Of a stretch of DNA of 64,000 nt, positions 36,071-46,128 are shown one piece after another. Position 1 is the stretch's first letter, and every line of letters starts with the position of its first letter. The translations under genes were made by a program, and so were the position numbers. Below the pieces are notes generated by a model. That model was not told the origin of the DNA. It ran no database searches and worked only from the letters and a program-made list of their open reading frames with translations. Source of the DNA: Hybos culiciformis. Taxonomy: Eukaryota > Arthropoda > Insecta > Diptera > Hybotidae. Where the stretch lies: NCBI GenBank assembly GCA_964007475.1, contig OZ023273.1, positions 119,645,812 to 119,709,811 of the forward strand, read 5' to 3'.

Positions 36071-37294
36071 CAATAGTAGATTACAATACATGGTATGAAA
36101 ATTTGTATAACAAGTTTGATTACCATGTATTGTATACTGCTTTAATGTGCATGGGAGAGGGAGTTGAAAACAATACATTTACAATGAAAAAATAAACAAA
36201 AAAGTTCAAAATGAAGCAAGGAAATAAAATTTAATTAATACGGAAGTAAATTTATTTCTCGAAATGATTTCAAACCGGATGATTTAAGATCAGCTAATTC
36301 CTAAAATATTAAAAAAAAATTAGTAATTTTTCCAAAAAAAATTATTCATTTTCTTTTTTGCAAAAAAAAAAATCGAATAATTTTTTTTTAGAAAAATTAC
36401 TAATTTTTTTTTTATTATTTTAGGAACTAATGGTCTTCTTAAATTTAATTTAATTTTATTTTTAATTACTAAAAAAAATAATAATAATTTTATAATTATT
36501 TTTTTTTATAATTAAAAATAAAATCAAATAATAATTATATAATTATAATTTATATTTACAATAAATAATCTCCTTGTTGCTGCCATTTTCCTCGTTTGTT
36601 GATAAAAGAAAACAAAATTCTTACTTGACATTTGACAATTGACAGCAAACTTTTAAATGACAACAAAGATATTTTCAGGGTTACCATTGTTCTATTTTTA
36701 TTCATTTTGTTTTTTTGAATAAAAATAAGTGCAATTTTTGAAGTGTGGTTTAAATTTTTGTACTAAAATCCAACCACACTCGTTTAAAAATTTGGTAGTA
36801 GAGGTTCGAAGATCCTTTAAAAATAGTAGATTGAAACACATGTTAAGAAAATTCATCGACTGATCGACTGGCCGCTTTTTAGAAAAAAAAAAATAGCCGC
36901 GTATTTTTTTATTGGTTCTTTTTTTTTTTTTTTTTGTTTGCTCAGAGGTAAAATATAGATTAGCTCAGAGGGAAAATATAGATTTTTAGCATTATAAACT
37001 AAGCTTTGTTTGACATTGATATGATGCATGTGAGAGGTATACATTTGCAATTTTTTTTTTGGTATTTGTCTGTATTGAAATATTGTGAGTGTGAGTGATA
37101 TTATTTTTGTTTATAGTATTACGCAGTTCAAAATGAAGAATGTAAATACAATATAGAGCAATGTAAATACAATTTACATCACAGGGAAATGTAAATACAA
37201 TTTACATTCCTCTATAATTGCATGTAATGGACCATTTACCGAGCTAAAGTTGCGAATGTAAATATAACTTACCGAAGCCATGCGCATTAAAATA
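36071..37294 (-). mobile_element. Hairpin element, copy 2 (inverse orientation, terminal stem-loop lost)
   Basis: Closely similar along its whole length to 25635-27007 but reversed, and not inside a hAT-like element, which shows that the shared segment is an element in its own right. The terminal CGACCTTCGGTCTCG stem-loop of copy 1 is missing: flanking AATTTGT and ATAACAA sequences are directly joined near 36100-36115. It stands between LRR units A and B. Confidence 0.8.
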
Positions 37295-37980
37295 CATTTA
37301 TTTATGTGCTTCTTAACTCTTTTAAATATTTGAATTTTTTTTTTTTTAAGAATTTATATAACTTTGAATTAAATTTTAATGAATTATACATGAATTTTTA
37401 TTTTATTATAAAATTGAAATTATTAAACTTCGTTTTAAAAGGATAAATGTAAAAGCTTAGTATATGTATTTTGATTTAATTCACACAAATTTGAAAGACC
37501 CATATTGATCTATTGGTTTGCTTTAAAAAGAATGATGATCCTCACTCTTCACTCAAATTTAACGATAACTGAACAAAATAGTTTCGTTCTGAAAATTTTG
37601 TTGTAATGAAGCAGCAGAAGAAAATTCTATATATTTTTCTAATAATACTTATAGTAAATAATTTTTACTTGACTTTTTTTTAACCATATTTATTTAAGAA
37701 CAAAAATATTAAATAAATTCTTATTGAATTAATTTTTACTTTTTTTTTTGTAATACATATACATATTTCGATAAAGTGTCAAAAATTGTACTGAACAGTA
37801 AATGGAACGCTGTAGATTACATTATTTATCAATAATGAAAAATTGTATGTTTTCTTATTTTTTGGAACAGAGTAAATGACAACAAAAGATTGCAATTTTC
37901 CGAATATCTCTGCAACAATTTCCGAATATCTCTTACAAAGTATATAAATCAAATCGGACAATATTAATTAAACGACTTTA
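37295..37980. other. AT-rich spacer before LRR unit B
   Basis: About 37428-37470 (ACTTCGTTTTA..GGATAAATGTA..GC) matches the start of unit C at about 43276-43315, so the duplicated block may extend this far left. No gene seen. Confidence 0.4.
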
Positions 37981-37987
37981 GTATAAT

Positions 37988-38204
37988 CATAGATTAAGAA
38001 TACAGAAAGATGGGAAGCTTCATACAACATTATTTTTGGTATTTTTATGTGAATGTGTTAGTAAAACAAAATAAAATACGTGATAATTATCAATATATGA
38101 AAAGAATTTTATTTAGTTTTACTAACACATTCACATAAAAATACCAAAAAAGGCTGAAAAAATGTTGTATGAAGTTTCCAATCTTTCTGTATTCTTAATC
38201 TATG
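37988..38204. mobile_element. Near-palindromic MITE with CATAGA ends and 7-bp TSD (second copy type)
   Basis: The 217 bp form a hairpin. The left arm CATAGATTAAGAATACAGAA ... TGTATGAAG/CTTCATACA ... GGTATTTTTATGTGAATGTG is mirrored on the right. The flanking 7-bp direct repeat is GTATAAT (37981-37987 and 38205-38211). The terminal CATAGA(T/G)TAA and the 7-bp duplication match the element at 17243-17524, while the internal arms differ. Confidence 0.84.
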
Positions 38205-38463
38205 GTATAATTCAGCTATTTTTATTCGACATAAAAATTAAAATAAAATTTTCGTAATTAATTGTTCACTAGAATAACTACTATATAATATTATATATAA
38301 TTTAGTTTTTAGTTATAATTATTCTGCGATATTTTATGGCTAATTCTACAACGAGTCTTAACACAGTGATTCTACAGAAACATAAATGAAATTAAAAAAA
38401 AATGTATTTCGAATAAATTGCAAATGATGGTGAGTGAGTGAAAACCTTGAATAATAACTCCTC

Positions 38464-38713
38464 TGCTGAGAAATGAAACAACGTATGACATTTATTCGTC
38501 ATTATTTGACAATAGCACCATTCGATTCCTCGTACTCGATTTTATAAGTACAACTACTTTGCAATATTCTTAATGTTGATTAAAATGTGTTTTTTAGATA
38601 AAAATTGTACGCTACTTGATATTTTTTCATAGGTTTTTTTTAATTTTCAAATCTTTAAATTTAAATTACTCGAAACTATACTTTTCATTATACGTTGTTT
38701 CATTTCTGAGCAG
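38464..38713. mobile_element. MITE-like inverted repeat
   Basis: Inverted repeats of about 25 bp (CTGAGAAATGAAACAACGTA at 38467-38486 and its inverse near 38691-38710) bound a roughly 250-bp AT-rich segment. The frame at 38616-38843 crosses its end and is spurious. The target-site duplication is not clear. Confidence 0.6.
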
Positions 38714-38934
38714 GCGAACTTTTCTGATTATAACTAGCTCTCTAAAGTTGAAAAAAAATAATAGAAGTAATATTAAATTGTTCATAAAATTCAGGAAAAT
38801 ACTTAAATTTTGTTTCCCTAATGCCCGAAATCTAATTTTCTAAATCATTTTCATATTTTATAATAAAAATTCATAATATTTCTTAATTTTAGCACTATTT
38901 TGGCATGCAACTTATATTTAAATTATTTTAATGC

Positions 38935-39459
38935 GTTGGGGATCGTTATGTTGTATTTAGTGCTATAGAATTTAGATCACTAAATGGAGTATTATATGCG
39001 TCAATACACATGCAATCATTTAGATGCATCTGCGTAAATAATGAAAAAATTTAGATGCATCAGCGTACATAATGAAAAAATTTAGATGCATCAGCGTAAA
39101 TAATGAAATCATTTAGATGTTTCGTATTGAATATTACGTAATACCTAAACAAACATAATATCTCTCACAATATTTCAATACAGCCAAATACAAAAAAAAA
39201 AATGAGAAAAAATGAGAAGAAAAAATATTCTTTCTTTGCAACTACCTCTCCCCTACGCATTAAAACAGTATATTGGATGTGTAAACAAAATTTGTTATAC
39301 AAGTCGTTCTGTATTTACACAAAAATACATTGACACTTGTCAATTTATATCACTCGACCTTCGGTCTCGTGATATAAGTGTTGACTCGTGTCAATGTATT
39401 TTTGTGTATACAGAACTCTTAATTAATAACAAATTTAGTTTACATATACAATAATCTAC
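38935..39459 (+). mobile_element. Hairpin element, copy 3 (diverged, inserted in LRR unit B)
   Basis: Present in unit B but absent from the same place in unit A (about 32960-32975), where the sequence is continuous; this fixes its limits to within about 10 bp. Ends TTTTAATGCG and CTACTA with TTTTAA on both outer sides suggest a short target duplication. Inside are three tandem 30-31 bp units (TTTAGATGCATCAGCGTAAA..., about 39018-39120) and the terminal stem-loop with CGACCTTCGGTCTCG (about 39300-39430). Confidence 0.78.
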
Positions 39460-39720
39460 TATTTTAATTTTTATTTAATAACATTTTAATTAGTATTTTT
39501 GATTTTTTTAAAAATTTTGTTCTTTTGAATATAACGACTTAATTAGTTATATTGTCCTACAATATTTAAGAAAACTTTATGTAAAATATTTCGAATATTG
39601 TCCTAAAAGAGAGAAATTCGAATGAAAACAGTGTTTTTGTGAATATAATTATAATTTATTGATTTCTTTACTTAAAATTCTTAACAATTATAATAAATTT
39701 ATAAAAAGAATCATCTAGAA

Positions 39721-40092
39721 CAGGGGTGGAAGCATGTGGCCCGATTTGAACATTTTTCTGGCCCGCGGGATCCATTACACCCTTACAACATATATTTATT
39801 TTCTAATGGCCAAAATAGTGAAAAACTATGTATTAAAAAAAAACATTATTAGTGCATAGTTACTTTGATTTTAAAATTATATTCTTCATATTGCCTGTTT
39901 TATTCATGAATTTACAGTTATGAATTCGAATAATAATTAAAAACTCTAATGAGAAAAACTGTGAATTAATTTTTTTTTTGTAATTTAGGGCAAAAAAAAA
40001 AGTTAGTATACAAAATAATAATATATGTGGCGCGCGAAGTTATAATGCATTTTCAAAGTGGCCCGCAAGATCATTTTGGCTGGCCATCCCTG
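39721..40092. mobile_element. hAT-like MITE with GTGGCCCG ends
   Basis: It starts CAGGGGTGG and ends CCATCCCTG. It is flanked by ATCTAGAA and TTCTAGAA, an 8-bp duplication with one mismatch. Subterminal GTGGCCCG and CGGGCCAC-type blocks are typical of hAT ends. Remnants at matching places in unit A (about 33237-33360) and unit C (about 43367-43562) show that it was in place before the units duplicated. Confidence 0.85.
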
Positions 40093-40973
40093 TTCTAGAA
40101 CTTATATTTATACAAACTATACATATACTTATTATCAGGGCTTTATTCGTACCGGAGTTCAGCGGAACGCAGCTCTGGTAAATATAAATTAAATAAAAAT
40201 TAAAAAACAAATTTTATTTGATTTAAAAAATTCTCGTTAGAGAAAAATTCGTAATAAACGATATTTTTTATCTAATAAAAAATTCAAATCATAGATTTGC
40301 CATGACCAGGTTTGCGATTGCTATTTTTTGGTTACTATTTTTTTCTAGGAATTTTTTGTCTATTTATTTTGCGATTGCTATTATTCTAGGTTACTTTGAA
40401 GATTTCAGGAAGTTAAGAATCTAAATTTATTTTTCAAAATGTTACTTATATAATATAGTTTTTAAATTTATCCCAAGAATATGAAAAGAATAAATAGTTA
40501 TTTTAGTACCCTACCAAAAAAAAGTCAAAGGTGGTGAGATAGGTAACGCATCGAAGCATCTTGCAATGTTCCAACACCTAATCCGGCTGTTAATTTTAAT
40601 GTACAATCACAATCAACAGAAATTTAGTTTCTGTATCAGTTTTACTTGTATAGAATTAAAAATAATATAGCGTTCCGGTAAATATTTTTTTCCAAAAAAA
40701 GCACTGCTTATTATTATATTCTTTATTTTCACTAATTTTAAATTTTTGGTGTTTTTGTATAATTTACGAAATTTCCTATTAACATGTAATTTGCTGTTGT
40801 TTGTATAAAAAATTTCATAAAATATACAAAAAAAAATCTATGCAAATATACTAATCTTTTTTTTTTTAATTTTGTATATTTTTATTTTGAGCAAAATGAT
40901 AAATTATACTAAGAAATAAAAATAAACAAAAATTAATAATATACAAAATTGAATTGAACACCACGTTTATTTA

Positions 40974-42185
40974 TTAATCATAATAAATATATTTGTCTTT
41001 AAAAAATTGCAACATTTCTGTCAAAAAAACACGATCCCAATTATTTCCTTTTATAAGCAAAATTTTTTTAGGATACCATTCAAGTTTATTTAAATAATTA
41101 TAATTTATAAATTTTAATTTATTATTTTCTAAATTAATTTCGTCCAATTTCGTTATTGGATAAATAACATTAAAGTCGAATTCACTCAAATTATTATTAG
41201 ACAAGTCAAGATTTTTTAGCTCTTTTGCGTATACAAATGAATCTTTGTCTAAATTTCTAATATTAGTTCCCGATAAATTAAAAGTTTCCATATTTCTAAA
41301 ATTAATGTTTTCGAAACTTCTTATTTCCAAACCTTTCTTGCCATTTTGATTATTCAACATTAAGAGGTTGAGATTTACAAATTTTTGAATATCTATTCTA
41401 TCAATTTGAAATAATTCAATTTGATTAAAATCGAGTTGCAATTGTACGACACTATTTGGTAAAAAATCAATATGAAAAAATTTTATACGATTTTGACTCA
41501 AAACCAATGTATGAAGATTTTTTAATTGTTGAAATGTATTTTTGTGGATATTTTGTATTTTATTGTTATCTAAAAATAACCATTTCAAATTGTAATTGTG
41601 TTGAAAAATACTTGGTTCCAAATAATTGAGATAATTTCCACTCAAATCTAAAATTGAAATATTGATTGGGAAACAATTCCGTTCAATAAATTCAATTTTA
41701 TTATTTTTTAAAAATAATGCTTCTAATGCTAATAAATTTGTAAACACTCCACTTTTTAACATCTTTAAATAATTTTTATTCAAATATAAAACTTGTAGAT
41801 TGTTTACTGATGAAAACCCATTTGCGGGTAATATTTTTATATTATTATTATTTAATTTTATTGCTAGCATTGATGGTCTTGGCATCAAAATATTTTCAAA
41901 TAATTTTTCTAATTGGCAATTGTTTATATACAACGATTCACAAAGCGGAAATGCATCAAAAAAATTTATTGGGAATGACATCATTTTACAATTGCCAAAT
42001 TCTATGCTTTTGAATTTACTGATTTGAGATCCAGAGTAAGTTAAATTTATTGGATATTTTTCGAAGACGAAATTTGTACATTTGAACGATCTTTCGGTTA
42101 CATCGTCGCTTATTTTACAATATTTAGAAAAATTTGCATCGGCAAAATAAATGCTAACGAAAAAAAAAATATTTTTAACCAACAT
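40974..42185 (-). CDS. Secreted leucine-rich-repeat protein, copy B
   Basis: Intronless, 403 residues from ATG at 42185; the frame is open a further 15 codons upstream without an ATG. Layout matches copy A residue for residue apart from one codon in the signal peptide. The signal peptide ends ADA, the five-cysteine N-terminal region is kept, and about 13 LRRs follow. The C-terminal GNNWDRVFLTEML again has Arg where an LRRCT cysteine is expected. Differences from copy A are scattered substitutions, many on the variable surface positions of the repeats, with no stop or frameshift. No membrane anchor. Function as for copy A: a secreted recognition or decoy protein is the inference. The high similarity and intact frame suggest recent duplication with selection still acting. 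Confidence 0.88.
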   Translation of the reverse strand: MLVKNIFFFVSIYFADANFSKYCKISDDVTERSFKCTNFVFEKYPINLTYSGSQISKFKSIEFGNCKMMSFPINFFDAFPLCESLYINNCQLEKLFENILMPRPSMLAIKLNNNNIKILPANGFSSVNNLQVLYLNKNYLKMLKSGVFTNLLALEALFLKNNKIEFIERNCFPINISILDLSGNYLNYLEPSIFQHNYNLKWLFLDNNKIQNIHKNTFQQLKNLHTLVLSQNRIKFFHIDFLPNSVVQLQLDFNQIELFQIDRIDIQKFVNLNLLMLNNQNGKKGLEIRSFENINFRNMETFNLSGTNIRNLDKDSFVYAKELKNLDLSNNNLSEFDFNVIYPITKLDEINLENNKLKFINYNYLNKLEWYPKKILLIKGNNWDRVFLTEMLQFFKDKYIYYD

Positions 42186-43173
42186 AGCCAAAAAAATACT
42201 AAGTAAAACCGTAAAACCAAATAATTTCAATATTTTTTATTTCACAAATAATTGTTCAAACAGTGATTTAAAACTAAACCAATAATCATAAATTAATTTG
42301 GTTTTTATTTACAATTACACATTATATTATTTGTTATCTTATCTAAAAGACTAAAAGTTTATCAGATTTATTCATGATTTCGTTTTAAATAAGTTTATAA
42401 TAATATTGTGATTGTTTTGCTTATGATTTGCGAGCTTTGATCGCTTTCTCTAGTATTGAGATTTACTTGAAATGCTCTGAGAAATCGCAGCTATTGATGT
42501 TAACGATATTGGAAGTAGCAATAAATTATTGCTGAGGGATCGATGATATGAAAAATCTTTGAAGACGTAGAGTAGTGTAATTTTTTTAACTTTGGTTTTG
42601 ATCATTTTGATTTTATTATCCAAATAGATTTTGCTTTGATAACAAGGTAATAAAATACATTTTAAGAGCCTTGTCTCTGCAAACTGAGTCTTAGTTTTAT
42701 TTTGATTGAAGGGCTAGTATAATCGCGACATAAGTTATTTTTGTTATGCTATAAAATAAACACCTAGCTCCACCTCCAGGGTGATTGAGCTGAATATTTT
42801 ACATTTTTATTTTTTTGGCTGAAGTTGGTTTTGAAATTTGCTTAGAGAGGTTTTGAAATTTGGTTAGAAGTAAGGAAAACATATTTTAAAAAATATCAAA
42901 CGCAAAAATAAATACTATTGATGTGGAATTTTGAGATTATAAAAATTTGATTTTTGAGGTGAATTGTATAGAATAAAACAAACCAAAAAAAAGAAAAAAA
43001 AAATTTTTTTTATTTTCGGTTCCAAAAATCCAAAGCTATTAAACACGCATACTTCTATGAAACACTTTTATTGGTTAAATCAATGAAAAACTAAAATTTC
43101 AACTATTATTCTTATTCAATAATCAACTATTTTAGCATATATCTCAAAAAATATCTATGTAATGCTAAAGCTG

Positions 43174-43275
43174 CTCGACCTTCGGTTTCGTGATATAATT
43201 TTGACTGGTGTCTATGTGTTTGTGTGTATAGACACCTCGTAATTAATAACAAATTTAGTTAACATATATTATAAT
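43174..43275 (+). mobile_element. Hairpin element fragment at the unit B/C junction
   Basis: About 100 bp matching only the right end of the hairpin element, from CTCGACCTTCGGTTTCG to TAATCTACTAT. It lies exactly where similarity of unit B to unit A stops and unit C begins. Confidence 0.75.
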
Positions 43276-43865
43276 CTACTATAACTTCGTTTTAATGGGA
43301 TAAATGTATATGCTCAGTAGTCTCATATTTGAATTAATCTTTTTTAATATATGACAGATATTGCCTGTTTTTTTCATAAATTTACAGTTATGAATTCGAA
43401 TAATAACTAAAAAATGTAATGAGAAAAACTACTAAATAACTTTTTTTTTGTAATTTAGGGCAAAAAAAATAGTAGTATAGGAAATAATATTATATGTGGC
43501 CCGCGAAGTTATAATGCATTTCCAAAGTAGCCCACAAGATCATTTGGTTTGGCCACCCTGATCTAGAATTCGTATTTGTACAAACTATACATATACTTAT
43601 TATTATAATCTTTATTTTCACTTATTTTAAATTTATGGAGTTATGTATATATAATTTATGAAATTTCCTATTAACATATAATTTGCTGTTGTTTGTATAA
43701 AAAATTTCATAAAATATACGAAAAAAAAATCTATACAAATATACTAATCTTTTTTTTTTTTAAATTTTGTATATTTTTATTTTGAGCAAAATGATAAATC
43801 ATACTAAGAAATAAAAATAAACAAAAATTAATAATATACAAAATTGAATTGAACACCACGATTAG

Positions 43866-45083
43866 TTAATTGTAATAAATATATTTGTCTTTAAAAAATT
43901 GCAACATTTCTGTCAAAAAAACACGATCCCAATTATTTCCTTTTATAAGCAAAATTTTTTTAGGATACAATTCAAGTTTATTTAAATAATTATAATTTAT
44001 AAATTTTAAATTATTATTTTCTAAATTAATTTCGTCCAATTGCGTTATTGGGTAAATAAAATCAAAGTCGAATTCACTGAAATTATTATTAGACAAGTCA
44101 AGATTTTTTAGCTCTTTTGCGTATGTAAATGACTCTTTGTCTAAATTTCTAATATTAGTTCCTGATAAATTAAAAGTTTCGATATTTCTAAAATTGATGT
44201 TATCAAAATTTCTTATTTCCAAACCTTTCTTGCCATTTTGATTATTTAACTTTAAGAGGTTGAGATTTTCAAATTTTTGAATATCTATTCTATCAATTTG
44301 AAATAATTCAATTTGATTAAAATCGAGTTGCAATTGTACGACACTATTTGGTAAAAAATCAATATGAAAAAATTTTATTCGATTTTGACTCAAAACCAAC
44401 CTATTAAGTTTTGTTAATTGTTGAAATGTATTTTTGTGGATATTTTGTATTTTATTGTTTTCTAAAGATAACCATTCCAAATTGTAATTGTTTTGAAAAA
44501 TATTTGGTTCCAAATAATTGAGATAACTTCCACTCAAATATAAAACTGAAAGATGGATTGGGAAACAATTCCGTTCAATAAATTGAATTTTATTATTTGC
44601 TAAAGATAGTGATGCTAATGCTATAATAAATTTGTAAACATTCCACTTTTTAGCATCTTTAAATAATTTTTGTTTAAATATAAAACTTGTAGATTGTTTA
44701 CTGATGAAAACTCATTTGCTGGTAATATTTTTATATTATTATTATTTAATTTTAATGCTAGCATTGATGGTCTTGGTATCACAATATTTTCAAATATTTT
44801 TTCTAATTGACAATTGTTTATATACAACGATTCACAAAGCGGAAATGCATCAAAAAAATTTATTGGAAATGATATCATTTTACAATTGACAAATTCTATG
44901 GTTTCCATATTACTGATTTCAGATCCAGGGTAAGTTAAATTTATTGGATATTTTTCGAAGACGAAATTTGTACATTTGAACGATCTTTCGATTACATCGC
45001 CGCTTTCTTTACAATATTTAGAAAAATTTGCATCGGCAAAATAAATGTTAAGGAAAAAAAAAATATATATTTTTAATGAACAT
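43866..45083 (-). pseudogene. Secreted leucine-rich-repeat gene, copy C, broken by two frameshifts
   Basis: Closely similar to copies A and B over the full length. The ATG at 45083 is followed by a T run one base longer than copy B's tract would allow in frame (about 45051-45062). This shifts the frame and gives a stop about 12 codons in. A 2-base insertion near 44622, just after MFTNLL, makes a second break with TAG. The N-terminal part is open at 44621-45050 and the C-terminal part at 43866-44620, each in its own frame. Both parts keep good LRR patterns, and the end has the same GNNWDR motif, so decay looks recent. A homopolymer assembly error could explain the first break but not easily the second. 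Confidence 0.85.
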
Positions 45084-45211
45084 AGCCAAAAAAATAATAA
45101 GTAAAGCCGTAAAACCAAATAATTTAATATTTTTTATTTCACAAATAATTGTTCAAAAAGTGATTTAAAACTACAGCAATAATCATAAATTAATTTGGTT
45201 TTTATTTACAA

Positions 45212-45762
45212 CTAGTCGAAATACCCGGCTTCGCACGGTAGTCCCGAACTTATATTAATATAAAAACACTTTAATCCAGATTTTGTGCACTAAAAAACAG
45301 AATTTCAAAATTTGGTAAATAGCCACTTCCCCGGTGCCTTAACACATCCAATCTTCTATTTAGAAGACTGGATGTGTGAAGGCACTATTTAGTTTTTTAT
45401 TTAGACTATTTAGTCGATACGGGTTGAACGCTATAATATTTTATCGGAATATATCTAAATTGCATTTTGTGCACTAAAAAAAACAGAATTTCAAAATTTG
45501 CTAAATAGCCACTTCCCCGGTGCCTTAACACATCCAGTCTTCTAAATAGTCGATTCGGGTCCAACGCTAGAACATTTTTCCGGAATATAACTAAATTTCA
45601 AAACCGGCTTCTAAAGTCCCCGGTCGGGACCGCGGATCAATATTTCTAGTACCCTATAGCCATCCCGGGCCCCAATGATACTTAAGTTCAAAATTTCAGT
45701 TAAATCGGTGCAGCGGTTTACGCGTGATTGTGGACAGAGAATTTTCATTTTTATATATAAGA
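45212..45762 (-). mobile_element. Non-autonomous Helitron-like element
   Basis: On the minus strand it starts TCTTATATATAAAAATG and ends CTAG, with a short GC hairpin (TACCG...CGGGTA) about 10 bases before the end. It sits exactly between A (45211) and T (45763) without target-site duplication: units A and B have TTTACAATTACAC uninterrupted at this place. TC start, CTAG end with 3' hairpin and A/T insertion are the defining traits of Helitrons. Inside are two diverged copies of a block with CCACTTCCCCGGTGCC (about 45290-45350 and 45485-45540) and a further hairpin at about 45338-45387. It encodes no Rep/helicase. Confidence 0.85.
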
Positions 45763-46128
45763 TTACACACTATATGATTTGTTATCTTATCTAAAAAACT
45801 AATACTAAAATTTTATCAGATTTATTTATGATTTCGTATCAAATAAGTTTATAATAATATTGTGAGTGCTTTGATTATGATATGCAATCTTTGATCGCTT
45901 TCTCTGGTATTGAGATTTACTTGGAATGCTCTGAGAAATCGCAGCTATTGATGTTAACGATATTGGACTTCTTACAGGAAGTAGCAATAAATGGTGGTGC
46001 ATTTTTTTAACTTTGGTTTTCATCATTTGGATTTTATTATCCAAATAGATTTTGTTTTGATAACAAGGCATATAATCAATAAAACACAGTTTAAGAGCCT
46101 TGTCTCTGCAAACAAAGTCTTAGTTTTG

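Larger units (their letters stand above)
38770..43173. repeat. Segmental duplication unit B (LRR copy B)
   Basis: Colinear with unit A, but interrupted by the hairpin element (38935-39459) and carrying the complete hAT-like element (39721-40092). The upstream part (42231-43173) closely follows 34850-35935 of unit A, ending GCTAAAGCTGC. The left limit may lie as far out as 37428. Confidence 0.85.
43278..46128. repeat. Segmental duplication unit C (LRR pseudogene)
   Basis: Shorter than units A and B on the downstream side; it joins at about 43367 to the middle of the old hAT-like element. The rest is colinear: LRR sequence, then upstream DNA, interrupted by the Helitron-like insertion 45212-45762 and ending near CAAAGTCTTAG (about 46115-46128). 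Confidence 0.82.

Noticed and set aside
36853..37050. 65-codon frame in hairpin element copy 2, partly conserved in copy 1
   Set aside because: Similarity follows from the two element copies. It ends in homopolymer-coded K and F runs that differ between copies.
42125..42185. Short intron in the signal-peptide region of LRR copy B (GT...TTTTCGTTAG)
   Set aside because: It would be only about 30 bases, copies A and C lack the AG, and reading through gives a normal signal peptide.
42186..42230. Upstream extension of LRR copy B (and likewise 34838-34843, 45084-45118) as part of the protein
   Set aside because: These codons are open but begin with TTG, and no ATG occurs before the one used. In copy A this stretch is largely deleted, so it is treated as 5' UTR.
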